A stretch of DNA of 64,000 nucleotides, taken from NCBI GenBank assembly GCA_014204635.1, contig JACHLS010000004.1, forward strand, positions 1-64,000, in the 5' to 3' direction. Source of the stretch: Sporosarcina luteola. GTDB lineage: Bacteria > Bacillota > Bacilli > Bacillales_A > Planococcaceae. A model generated the notes under the pieces. That model searched no databases and was not told the origin of the DNA. It saw only the letters and a program-made list of their open reading frames with translations. The number at the start of each line of letters is the position of its first letter. The stretch's first letter is position 1. The position numbers and the translations under genes are program-made. Positions 54,134 through 62,616 of this stretch are shown here, piece after piece.

Positions 54134-54996
54134 CTATCTCTGCCAATCTTCGAGACACTTTGGATCCCAAGTCTTCTTGAAAATGGAATAGAGAAACACT
54201 TCCCTCAGTTGCAATAAGACATACACTTGTTCCACCATTTGAAGCGGCAATGATTTCTTTGAGGCGTATCCAGAAAAAAATAAATGAAGAGAGATTTCGG
54301 GAAACTCAATCGATTCAGGATGAAACGAAGTACCAGTCCACAACGCATGATAAATGGAGACGCCGACGTCTTGCGCATTAAAATGTTCTCCACAATCATA
54401 AAAATCAAAGATGATCAATTCACCATTCTTAAGATGGATATTTCCTTGATGAAGATCGTTGTGGATAAAGCCGTACACTTCGAAATTCTTTTCCCAACGA
54501 CACATTTCATGCAACAAATGTGGAAGTGCTGTTAGGAGCCATTCTTCTTTTACTTCTAACGTTCCAGCATTTCAAAACCAGTGCGCCGCCCTCGGATGTC
54601 CGGCTTTTTTAAACAATGCAAGGATGCCACTTGCCTCCCCCACTTATAAAAAAATGGCTCTTTATTGATTGGCAGACCTTCTGTATGTTCAAACAGACAA
54701 CCCCAAAGAGACTCATCCTGATACACAAACGGAAAGACAGAACAATCTTTGCTGTTGACCAAAGATTTTGCGACTGAAATCCCATTCGAATGGAGATACG
54801 TCAGCCAGTTCATTTCCGCTTCTAGTTCCAGCTTTGTTCTATCTTCCTGTCGGCCGAATCAACCGACCGCTCTTCCGCTGTCCATATCCTCAATGAAGAC
54901 TTCATTGAAAAAACTGTCAGTGGCGCAAGTCCATCCAACTACCTTTTCTTGAAGACGGTCCTCTATCCACTTCTTAATCTGCTCATCTTTGTTCAT
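54134..54996 (-). pseudogene. Broken phosphotransferase (APH/choline-kinase-like)
   Basis: Kinase-like protein of the aminoglycoside phosphotransferase fold. The 3' part keeps the catalytic loop GFIHNDLHQGNIHLKNGELI and the metal motif FDFYDCGEHF. The N-terminal part (MNKDEQIKKWIEDRL onward, then MNWLTYLHSNGISVAKSLV) is in a second frame. An in-frame TGA near 54853 and a frameshift near 54550 break it. The ATG overlaps the stop of the upstream GNAT remnant, so the two were once an operon. The gene is dead, and the original substrate unknown. Confidence 0.82.
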
Positions 54997-55485
54997 ATAC
55001 TAATCCAATAGCGCCGCAATACAGTGCCATCGCCATCCCTTTCTATGTAGTTACATTCAACCCGGACGCAAAATCGTCTTCTCGGATGAAATATTTCATT
55101 CTTCACAATCAACAAGCGCTTTGCCGACACTAAGCCGCCGTAATACAGCAAGTGTCAAAGAAAGAAATACCCGACCATATCCATTGCCTCTGCCGCTCGG
55201 TCGGATTCCTAAACTGATATGTCCCTCTGAGTTAGCTAAGCATTCGTTCAATCCGTGGCAAAAAATAACCGCACCCAGTATCTTCCTATTTTCAATGAGC
55301 CAATATGTTGAGTAAGGCGACCAATCTTCCGGCATACCGATTCCTTCTCAGCTACCAAACACAGTTGCACGTATTCCTTGAAACGTTTATACATCTTCCG
55401 GATGAACGAAGGCGTAATTTCCCATTCAAGTATGGAAAGAATGACAAACTTCTTTATACTCAAGTACTGGTTTTATTAGCGGTAA
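54993..55485 (-). pseudogene. Broken GNAT acetyltransferase
   Basis: Remnant of a GNAT N-acetyltransferase. In one minus-strand frame it reads LPLIKPVLEYKEVCHSFHT, then MPEDWSPYSTYWLIENRKIL, GHISLGIRPSGRGNGYGRVF (acetyl-CoA loop, RPSxRGxGY) and LSLTLAVLRRL; the end (VECNYIERDGDGTVLRRYWI) is in another frame. There are at least three early stops, two stops near 55080 and one frameshift. The stop overlaps the start of the kinase remnant. Confidence 0.82.
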
Positions 55486-55742
55486 GACCAATTTCCACTC
55501 CCACAGTCAGTCTATTGTTGAAACTTGCTGAATGACAAATACCCCAGCTTTCCTTTCACCACATAAGAAATTCTTTCCAAGCACACAACGATTTACCACC
55601 CCATCATAGATGCAATTACGGGTATTTGAAATTTTTCATCACATACAAGGCGTTCGCTTGAATAAACCGTGAAAAGATTCCATATCCTATATGTCTAAGG
55701 TGCAGTTACTAGCTATAGTGATTAAGTGTTGGGAGTGAAACC

Positions 55743-56084
55743 ATGGAAACGGTCAAAACATTACCCTATTCAAGAAGCAGGTTATGGAATACAGCCTTTC
55801 TGCTCCTTTGTTTATGCATGATGGATGCCATTTTTACAGACCTGGGCCTGCGCCAAGGAGTAATCGAAGAGTTGAATCCGCTCATGAGAAATATATACGA
55901 AATGAATATATTATTATTTTATTTTATTAAGTTCAGCCTGCCTTTAGCTCTTTTATTTTTGACAGCAAAACTAACGCATCTGATGTATTTGCGAATGATG
56001 TTAATGGCAACCCTGCTGCTGTATGTCATCGTGATCGCCTATCATATTTGTTGGATTGTGTTAGCATCCCTCCAGTTTTTCTGA
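55743..56084 (+). CDS. Small membrane protein (DUF5658-like)
   Basis: A 113-residue protein with three membrane helices: TAFLLLCLCMMDAIFTDLGL, LLFYFIKFSLPLALLFLTAK and MLMATLLLYVIVIAYHICWI. The ELNPLMRNIYE segment between helices 1 and 2 is typical of DUF5658. GGGAG lies 7 bases upstream of the ATG. The function is unknown. It stands alone between the dead GNAT gene and the DUF368 gene. Confidence 0.75.
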   Translation: METVKTLPYSRSRLWNTAFLLLCLCMMDAIFTDLGLRQGVIEELNPLMRNIYEMNILLFYFIKFSLPLALLFLTAKLTHLMYLRMMLMATLLLYVIVIAYHICWIVLASLQFF

Positions 56085-56229
56085 ATGGGTGAGATCAGAC
56101 TTCTTTTAAAAGGTCGGATCTCTTTTTGCTTTTTGACGTGCATAATAAATTAAAATACCGTTCCTCCTGGATCACTGCCTGATTTTGACCGGCAAGTTGT
56201 CCTTGGAGAAACGGTAATTCGAATTTCAC

Positions 56230-57048
56230 CTATTTTGTTGTATTTTCTGCAACGCTAAACATATTTGCAACAATGATTCCCGTAACTAATGCGATCGCAC
56301 TCATGACAAACGGAGTTCCACTTTCTGGAATCCCCGGGTAAATGACAAATATCGAGCCAAGAATCAATCCTATAATAATGGCAAACATGCTATGAGTATA
56401 CTGACGTAGCAAATATGCAATCGCTTTGGCGCTCACAATAAAACCAACAATGACGCCGGCACCAATGACAGCAATCAAGGGAAGATTCATCGTGGATAGG
56501 GCATTAATAGCCGTTGGATAGACACCAAGCAGCAATAAAATAAATGAGCCGCTGATACCTGGCAACAGCATTGCCATACTCCCCGCCCAACCCGCTAGGA
56601 ATAATCCAATGGCATTTTTTCCAGTGAGAGATGTAATGACATCTGCGTCAATTGGCTTAATGAAAGCGGTAGAAGCCAAAGCAACACCAACGAATAGCAA
56701 AAGAACATAATGGCCAAATTTGAAATTCGTCCGCATATCTGCCTGTTTAGAAATGAAAGGCAGAATTCCAATGATCAAACCGAGAAAGAAAAACTGGGTC
56801 GGCTGATTATAGTTTTTCAATAAGTAATCGATCACCCGACTGAATAATACAAATGTAATTCCAATCCCCACTGCCAACGGCAAAAGAAATCCAATATGCT
56901 TCTTCCATTCTCGACTGAAAAATCCACTGATCGCAGCAAGCAAACGATCATAAATACCAAGGATGAATGCAATCGTTCCACCACTCACGCCAGGTATCAA
57001 GTCGCTGATTCCCATGAGGAATCCACGATAAATATTTTTCCATTCCAT
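56230..57048 (-). CDS. DUF368 membrane protein (PopT-type undecaprenyl phosphate transporter family)
   Basis: A 272-residue protein with about eight membrane helices. The signature MGISDLIPGVSGGTIAFILG opens it and AMLLPGISGSFILLLLGVYP repeats the motif. DUF368 proteins of the PopT group return undecaprenyl phosphate across the membrane for reuse in cell-wall synthesis. The ATG beginning MEWKNIYR follows GGAGG by 11 bases. No operon partner. The role is inferred from the family. Confidence 0.85.
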   Translation of the reverse strand: MEWKNIYRGFLMGISDLIPGVSGGTIAFILGIYDRLLAAISGFFSREWKKHIGFLLPLAVGIGITFVLFSRVIDYLLKNYNQPTQFFFLGLIIGILPFISKQADMRTNFKFGHYVLLLFVGVALASTAFIKPIDADVITSLTGKNAIGLFLAGWAGSMAMLLPGISGSFILLLLGVYPTAINALSTMNLPLIAVIGAGVIVGFIVSAKAIAYLLRQYTHSMFAIIIGLILGSIFVIYPGIPESGTPFVMSAIALVTGIIVANMFSVAENTTK

Positions 57049-57260
57049 TATAGCAAAGTCCTCCAAAATTCAATTTCACTCTTAGTAGTATACCATTTAC
57101 GCACACAAATAAGGATAAGAATATACTGTCGTCCCTTTTTTACAAAATGAAGAATGTTATCAATACATACACGGTATTTATTTCAGACTGTAGTCGATTG
57201 TCTTATTACTTTCTATGAGGCTTGGAATGAAATAGAGATGTATATTCCTTTCAACATACT

Positions 57261-57392
57261 GTTGCTTTCCGTTCCGGCGCTCGCTTTCCGCGGGCATGGC
57301 TTGAGCCTCCTCAGTCGCAAAAAGCGCGCTCCCTGCGGGGTCTCAAGGCTCATGCTATTCCCGCAGGAGTCGGCGCCTGCACTCCAAGCAAC
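57261..57392. repeat. GC-rich ~130-bp interspersed repeat of Bacillales type
   Basis: A sharply GC-rich stretch in AT-rich surroundings, bounded by GTTGCTT and AAGCAAC. It contains GCTCGCTTTCCGCGGGCATG, GAGCCTCCTCAG, CCCTGCGGGGTCTCAAGG and TTCCCGCAGGAGTCGGCGCC, motifs I know as a recurring intergenic repeat in Bacillus and relatives. The reading frames through it are artefacts. Confidence 0.72.
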
Positions 57393-57521
57393 AGGTGTCC
57401 CAAATAAATAGAAATGAATATGCCAAATAGACCTGACAAATATTTTTTCCTTTACTAGCAATTACATGTTTCATCCTCCGTCATTGAAACGTATAGAAGT
57501 CCTTCACAGTTCCTCTCTACA

Positions 57522-57725
57522 TTCGGGTAGAACTATTCCGTTAATTTGGCAGATAAGGATTTGTTCAAGCAGATCTTTTATAAAGTTCTAAACGAGGTGA
57601 TAAACTGGGGGCTTCTCAGCCCAGAACATGTCTTTATTGATTCCACTCATATGAAAGCGAGCAACGGCATATCTGGCAGGACAACCCTCCAGGGACTAAA
57701 AAAATGTCCATGCAGGCGATGCTGA
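57522..57725 (+). pseudogene. IS1182-family transposase fragment
   Basis: The plus strand reads ADKDLFKQIFYKVLNEVINW, then GLLSPEHVFIDSTHMKAS, the first catalytic Asp region of IS1182-type transposases. A stop precedes it and the frame ends at 57725. Less than a fifth of the gene remains. Confidence 0.72.
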
Positions 57726-57830
57726 CTTTTGCTGTCATAAAATTGAAGAAGCTGGCCAGTTGGACGTGGAGAGCGCCGGCTATGGAGGCTGAAATGGTGC
57801 CCCTTTTTTCCAAACACAAACAAAGTATGG

Positions 57831-57859
57831 TTGACTTTACAATTTGTAAAGTGTACTAT
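57831..57859 (+). promoter_or_regulatory. Promoter with a perfect 17-bp palindromic operator
   Basis: TTGACT at 57831, a 17-base spacer, then TACTAT at 57854. The palindrome CTTTACAATTTGTAAAG (57835-57851) fills most of the spacer. A bound repressor would block RNA polymerase, and the XRE protein encoded next is the obvious candidate. Confidence 0.8.
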
Positions 57860-57890
57860 ACATACAACAGATAACAAAGGGGTATTTCAA

Positions 57891-58091
57891 GTGATAAAAA
57901 ATCGAGTTAAAGAGCTTCGTGCCCGCTTTCATTTCACACAAGGCGAATTAGCCGACAAAGTCGGTGTGACGAGACAAACAATTGTTGCACTAGAAAAAGG
58001 AAGCTATATACCTTCTTTGTTACTGGCGATGAATATTAGTGAGGTATTTGAGTTACCGATTGGAGAAATCTTCATGAAGGAGGAAAAGTAA
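57891..58091 (+). CDS. Small XRE-family helix-turn-helix regulator
   Basis: A 66-residue protein that is little more than an HTH: IKNRVKELRARFHFTQGELA, then DKVGVTRQTIVALEKGSYIP and SLLLAMNISEVFELPIGEIF. The start is GTG with AAAGGGG 8 bases upstream. It lies directly behind a promoter with a perfect palindrome and 1 base before a membrane protein gene. Such pairs are common in Firmicutes and usually self-repressing. The signal is unknown. Confidence 0.88.
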   Translation: MIKNRVKELRARFHFTQGELADKVGVTRQTIVALEKGSYIPSLLLAMNISEVFELPIGEIFMKEEK

Positions 58092-58092
58092 T

Positions 58093-58575
58093 TTGAGAAT
58101 GTATGTAGCCGTGTTTCTACGTATTATGTTATTCATTTCAACGTCTTTACTAGTTTATGATTTTTTGGTTATCGAACAAAATTTTATTAAAATGGAACGT
58201 GGATTTACTTCTGGTTTCGAAGTGTATATTTCACCTTGGCCCGGTTATATTTTTGTTGGGAGCGCTCTTTTCTTCTTGATTGCCAATTTACTTCAATATT
58301 TATCGGTGCGAAGAGACAAAAAATCGGACATTAAAGCGTTTATGTCTTTCGAATATGACGTGTCTGATGAAAGAGCAGTTGCCAATACTAGAAAGGCTGT
58401 CAGCATTGCGTTTGCACTGTTGCTTGTCTATTCTTTATTAATGATCGGTTCCTATATGTCTATCCCCAATTATTTTGTTGATCATATTTGGTTTCCTTTA
58501 TTCACAACTGCCTCCATACCGATCTTCGGTCTTCTCGTTTATTTGATCGCCTATAAAGTGTTGCAATACAAATAG
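58093..58575 (+). CDS. Four-helix membrane protein paired with the XRE regulator
   Basis: A 160-residue protein with four predicted helices: LRIMLFISTSLLVYDFLVI, GYIFVGSALFFLIANLLQYL, VSIAFALLLVYSLLMIGSYM and FPLFTTASIPIFGLLVYLIA. A hydrophilic loop (RRDKKSDIKAFMSFEYDVSD) lies between helices 2 and 3. The start is TTG with AAGGAGG 9 bases upstream; an ATG two codons later is an alternative. Expressed with the XRE gene. Function unknown. Confidence 0.78.
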   Translation: MRMYVAVFLRIMLFISTSLLVYDFLVIEQNFIKMERGFTSGFEVYISPWPGYIFVGSALFFLIANLLQYLSVRRDKKSDIKAFMSFEYDVSDERAVANTRKAVSIAFALLLVYSLLMIGSYMSIPNYFVDHIWFPLFTTASIPIFGLLVYLIAYKVLQYK

Positions 58576-58641
58576 GCAGTGATCAATTGGAAAACGAACG
58601 GATTTCTTTTCCCCCACTGGCCTTTTGCAGTAAAACCACAA

Positions 58642-58675
58642 CTAACGCCAGGCCCATTGGTTCACCTGGCGTTAG
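58642..58675. terminator. Inverted repeat between convergent genes
   Basis: CTAACGCCAGG pairs perfectly with CCTGGCGTTAG across a 12-base loop. It lies between the XRE/membrane pair and the VWA gene. The flanking T-runs are weak. Confidence 0.65.
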
Positions 58676-58680
58676 CCGCT

Positions 58681-60123
58681 TCACTTCCCTTGTTCCTTTT
58701 TCAATTTCATCATCCGTTCCCTATATTCGTCGATTTTTTTATCAATTCGGTCTAATTCATCCTGAATCAATGTATATTTCTCTTCTTTTAATTCTTCTAC
58801 CAGTTGTTTGTATTGCTCCCGATGCCTCTCCGCAATGGCAAGCAATTCCTCTTTCGTCGATGGTTCAATCATTTTTTTTCTTTCGAGGAGGTATGCCGCT
58901 CCTTCAAAACGATCACTCTCCACACGAATCTGGTCATTCGCAAGACTTGCCAATTTCCCTACTTTGTCGCGTGCCATCGTTTTGGGCCATGCGTCAGCTT
59001 GGAAATACATCAAACCGACAAGATCCAAGTCTGATGGCAGCCACAATTTTGCTATGCCCTCCGTCATTTCTTCTAAGGAATTTGCCGACAAGTATGTGCC
59101 ATTTCCTGCTTCCGCAACTTCTTTTAATTGACTTTCAGCCGTTTGATCCACTTGGAACCCGATCACATTTACATGGCGATCCTTCGAAAGTTCCGCGAAA
59201 GCCCGAGCCTCTTCTACTGGATTTCCATCGCATGTCTCGGCCCCATCGCTGACGATATAGAGTGTCAGATCTTCTCCCGTCTGTTCATGATCCAGTCGAG
59301 CTTGTTTGATAGCCCCTGCCAATGGAGTCCAGCCGCTTGCTGTTACAGAATCAACGGCGTTGTCAAACTCTTTTTCCTTATACTCACCTAGCGGATACAT
59401 CTCATCAATTGTGCTGCAAGACAAAGATTTATCTGACTTATTCTGAGTCCCCGCGTGTCCATATACATATAACGACATGTCACTCTCACTTCCGATTGTG
59501 GCAGCAAATCCCTTGACTGCTCTTTTCGCCGTATCCATCTTGAGCTTGCCATCTGCTTGTAACAGCATGCTTGAACTGGCATCCAAAAGGATAATCGCCT
59601 TTTCAGGTATAGCAGCCGGTGCCCCTTCCGTTGTCATTTCATAGGGCTCCGGCAAAATCGGCTCCTTAAAGTCCGGTGCGTAATCAATTAGAGGCTGAAC
59701 GACCTCATGATATTGCGCACCACCTAGTACATGGAGGAATACAGCGTATAAGTCCTCTGGATCATTGGTAGACTCGAGGATAGACTCCATTTCATTCAAA
59801 AAATCCTCTTGGATATCTTCGTGTACTTTTTTGCCGATCCACATCGACGTTTCCCGATCGACAGAAAACTCTTTCGTCAATTGACCAGGCGGGAATTGCG
59901 CCAGCTCTTCCGGTGTAGTCGCTGCCTCCCCCATTTGATTCGAAATATCCATTTCACTTTCCTCACTGCTTGGGCCACTCTCCTTCTTATCAACAATTTC
60001 TTTATCAACAACTTCACTTTCTTTACCACTTGCAGATTGGTCCACCTCGGTCTTTTCACCAGCGGAACAACCTGTTGCCATCAAACAAAAGGCTGCAATG
60101 ATGGCGCCCGTCTTCACTTTCAT
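58681..60123 (-). CDS. Lipoprotein with von Willebrand factor A domain
   Basis: A 480-residue secreted lipoprotein. The signal MKVKTGAIIAAFCLMATGC has the lipobox MATGC, with Cys19 lipidated. A low-complexity acidic linker follows (to about 75). The VWA domain (about 170-360) has an intact MIDAS: LLDASSSM, a threonine in ASGWTPLAGAI and IVSDGAETCDG. The C-terminal ~80 residues form a charged coiled coil. GGAGGG lies 7 bases before the ATG. It probably binds a protein partner at the cell surface. Confidence 0.88.
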   Translation of the reverse strand: MKVKTGAIIAAFCLMATGCSAGEKTEVDQSASGKESEVVDKEIVDKKESGPSSEESEMDISNQMGEAATTPEELAQFPPGQLTKEFSVDRETSMWIGKKVHEDIQEDFLNEMESILESTNDPEDLYAVFLHVLGGAQYHEVVQPLIDYAPDFKEPILPEPYEMTTEGAPAAIPEKAIILLDASSSMLLQADGKLKMDTAKRAVKGFAATIGSESDMSLYVYGHAGTQNKSDKSLSCSTIDEMYPLGEYKEKEFDNAVDSVTASGWTPLAGAIKQARLDHEQTGEDLTLYIVSDGAETCDGNPVEEARAFAELSKDRHVNVIGFQVDQTAESQLKEVAEAGNGTYLSANSLEEMTEGIAKLWLPSDLDLVGLMYFQADAWPKTMARDKVGKLASLANDQIRVESDRFEGAAYLLERKKMIEPSTKEELLAIAERHREQYKQLVEELKEEKYTLIQDELDRIDKKIDEYRERMMKLKKEQGK

Positions 60124-60460
60124 GCCAATGCCCTCCTACTTGAATATATATTTTCTATACGAAAACGATTTCAAATAGTTTCTGTTATCTTGCTAGATGA
60201 CTCGAATCGATTTATTTATTTCCATATATTTAGGTTAATTAATGAGTAAAGTCCTATTTTTATTAACGAGTTATAAGCAGCTTGCAGAAAGATTGATATG
60301 GATATGGTTTTTCATTCAAATCTAACTCACACGTGGACAATACTAGTTTCTTATTCTAGTTGATGCGGTGCAAGTACATCAAAATACGCATCTGTGAAAG
60401 CTATGATAATACTATTTGCAAGCCTTGAAAATGGACATTTCTTCAGGCTGCTTCCGATCA
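60124..60460. other. Intergenic region, nothing identified
   Basis: About 340 AT-rich bases without a frame that has a ribosome site. The VWA gene promoter should be here but is not clear. Confidence 0.4.
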
Positions 60461-60511
60461 TAAAAAAAGACTGAAGGCATGCTCGAGATTTCTCGAGCTT
60501 ACCTGCAGTCT
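60461..60511 (-). terminator. Terminator of trhO, same sequence family as the one at 25708
   Basis: On the minus strand AGACTGCAGG...GCTCGAG pairs with CTCGAGC...CCTTCAGTCT and runs into TTTTTTTATG. The 5' arm AGACTGCAGGTAAGCTCGAG is nearly the same as in the terminator after yshE. Confidence 0.85.
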
Positions 60512-60537
60512 CCGATTTAAAGTTATTGTGTGGTAGA

Positions 60538-61518
60538 TCACTGAACAGTAGCCGCTGTCTCTTCACGCCGTTTGTCAATCGCTTCAAGACGTTGGTTGAA
60601 CTCATCAACTGTCAAATTGTGTTCGACAAAGTAGCGATTACGTGGATGAGTCCGGCATTCATCCGAACAGCTTCTCATATAGAAATGTTCGTTTTCTTCC
60701 GAGCTTAGGATCTTCGCATTGCATTCCGGATTTGCACAATTGACATACCGCTCGCAAGGGGTGCCGTCAAAATGGTCTCGTCCCACGACGACATGTTCCA
60801 CTTGGTTGATCGGAACGGCAATTCTCTCATCAAACACGTAGCATTGTCCATCCCATAGCTGTCCTTTGACAACCGGATCTTTACCGTATGTCACAATGCC
60901 CCCGTGAAGATGAGCGACATCCTCAAATCCTTCGCGCTTCAACCATCCCGTAAACTTTTCACAGCGTATACCACCTGTGCAGTATGCAAGGATTTTCTTT
61001 CCTTCAAACATTTCCTTATTTTCCTCAATCCACTGTGGCAATTCACGGAACGTTTCGATGTCCGGGCGGACGGCCCCTCTGAAATGACCGAGGTCAAACT
61101 CGTAATCATTACGGGCATCTAAAACAACTGTATTTTCTTCTTGCATTTGCTTGTAGAATTCTTCAGGACTTAAATATTCCCCTGTCAATTCAAGCGGATC
61201 AATATCATTGTCCAAACTTAAATTAACAATCTCCTGTCGGTAGCGAACGTGCATTTTTTTGAACGCATGTCCATCCGTTTCGTCAATTTTGAACCATAGA
61301 TCTTTAAATCGCTCATCACTGTGCATTTTCGCCATGTAGGCATCCGTCTGCTCGATCGTACCTGAACATGTACCGTTAATGCCTTCTTTGCCGATGAGGA
61401 TCCGGCCTTTTAAACCAAGCTCCTTACAAAATGCCAAATGCTCGGCAGTAAATGTTTCTGGGTCTTCAATTTCTACATATTTGTAGAACAATAAAACCCG
61501 ATATCCGCCTTTTTCCAT
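60538..61518 (-). CDS. trhO: tRNA uridine(34) hydroxylase TrhO (rhodanese-like)
   Basis: Oxygen-dependent hydroxylation of tRNA wobble uridine 34 to ho5U; 326 residues. The N-terminal acylphosphatase-like domain ([20 protein letters not shown]) is followed by a rhodanese domain with [20 protein letters not shown] and the active Cys in [13 protein letters not shown]. Zinc-type cysteines lie in NCANPEC and CSDECR near the C-terminus. The ATG beginning MEKGGYRV has GAAGGTGG 8 bases upstream. A single gene with a strong terminator. Confidence 0.95.
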   Translation of the reverse strand: MEKGGYRVLLFYKYVEIEDPETFTAEHLAFCKELGLKGRILIGKEGINGTCSGTIEQTDAYMAKMHSDERFKDLWFKIDETDGHAFKKMHVRYRQEIVNLSLDNDIDPLELTGEYLSPEEFYKQMQEENTVVLDARNDYEFDLGHFRGAVRPDIETFRELPQWIEENKEMFEGKKILAYCTGGIRCEKFTGWLKREGFEDVAHLHGGIVTYGKDPVVKGQLWDGQCYVFDERIAVPINQVEHVVVGRDHFDGTPCERYVNCANPECNAKILSSEENEHFYMRSCSDECRTHPRNRYFVEHNLTVDEFNQRLEAIDKRREETAATVQ

Positions 61519-61809
61519 TTCGTCAACCACCTTCTGTTTTTTCTCTTTGCAATAGGGATAACAGCCGGTTCGGTTTAACAATATTCGATTGTAAACACAT
61601 AACAGCTAACCCGCATTTGCAAGATCCGGGCCTTGGATAGTATACCACAAAGGGCGCATATGGAAAAGGGATTAATGGGTACATAGAACTTACAATTGCG
61701 CATAGCTATCACTCTCCAGCTCCATGTTGTATTTCGAATAAAGTGCTTGATCCCCGGGCGTTGAAAATAAACTCCTTTTCGACAAGCTGATGCAGCTGCC
61801 CCTTGAAAA

Positions 61810-61941
61810 GCGTGCATAAACTGTCTCTTTCCGCGCATAACCGCGCTCCAATCGCGCATTAACCAACGTCTGCGCGCATTTCCATCTCTAAACCGAGCAT
61901 TAAACTTCAACAGCGCTCATAACCGTCACGAAACCGCGCAT
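61810..61941 (-). repeat. Second array of seven ATGCGCGG-type octamers at 20-21 bp period
   Basis: On the minus strand the octamers start at 61941, 61920, 61900, 61879, 61859, 61838 and 61817, with steps 21, 20, 21, 20, 21 and 21. They read ATGCGCGG, ATGAGCGC, ATGCTCGG, ATGCGCGC, ATGCGCGA, ATGCGCGG and ATGCACGC. The filler is not conserved. The copy number and period equal those of the array at 25553-25685. It lies about 290 bases upstream of trhO. Confidence 0.85.
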
Positions 61942-62490
61942 AACGATCAACACTCCACCTTGCAACTGTTGTTCCGGACAAGTCGTTTCATACTGGCAAT
62001 TCAAATACCATTCTCTTTCTCGACAATTACTCCATATAACCACGCACACATAGTGCAGCTTTTCACATATAACACTACCTCATTCCTTCATACTCCCTAT
62101 ATTCTTCTCAACAAAACGAAACACCATCCAAATCACAAACAATCCAGGAACTTTCCTCTAGATGGTTACAAGCATGCAGCAAATTCCAGAACAGATCTGG
62201 ATCACCGCGAGTCAGCCATTCGAACAAGCCAACGACCAAAGCTTGCATAAGGGTACAACATTATCTGATTCGACTGTTTCCAATAAAGTATATGTCTATG
62301 TAATTCAGTTGCTTACTTCTTCTAGACAATATTCTGGACAACCACGCATAACACTTGGCAAGTTTATCGGTGAATCATTTTACCTTTCACTTTGAATGAA
62401 CAGAATTTCTCTATTCATAACTACTTTACAAACGCCATATTGAATTTAAATCTAACAATCTCTTTTTTTATAAAAATACTACTTTTTCCA
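61942..62490. other. Intergenic region with scattered solo array-type motifs
   Basis: About 550 bases without a convincing gene. One isolated CCACGCAT (62342, ATGCGTGG on the minus strand) resembles the array units. Frames here lack ribosome sites. Confidence 0.4.
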
Positions 62491-62518
62491 TTGAGACATT
62501 TTTTGTATGTTGTATACT
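62491..62518 (+). promoter_or_regulatory. Putative SigmaA promoter of the deacetylase gene
   Basis: TTGAGA, a 16-base spacer, then TATACT, about 100 bases before the start codon. Confidence 0.6.
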
Positions 62519-62616
62519 AGAAAAAGATGAAGTTTCGACAAAAGATCGTTTTTTTCGAAACTATTCTTCAACTATCCCCGTCTAAGTCTTTACAAAGGAA
62601 AAAGGAGTTTAGCAGA

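Noticed and set aside
57213-57461. Frames through the GC-rich segment
   Set aside because: They coincide with a known type of interspersed intergenic repeat and carry no ribosome site.
58587-59252. Plus-strand frame opposite the VWA lipoprotein gene
   Set aside because: It lies fully antisense to a gene with clear domains and has no ribosome site or protein-like composition.
60370-60440. Minus-strand fragment reading ANSIIIAFTDAYFDVLAPHQ as a transporter remnant
   Set aside because: Too short and not close enough to any family I can name.
62162-62395. Plus-strand frame before the deacetylase gene
   Set aside because: No ribosome site, no recognisable motif, and it overlaps the region of scattered array-type motifs.
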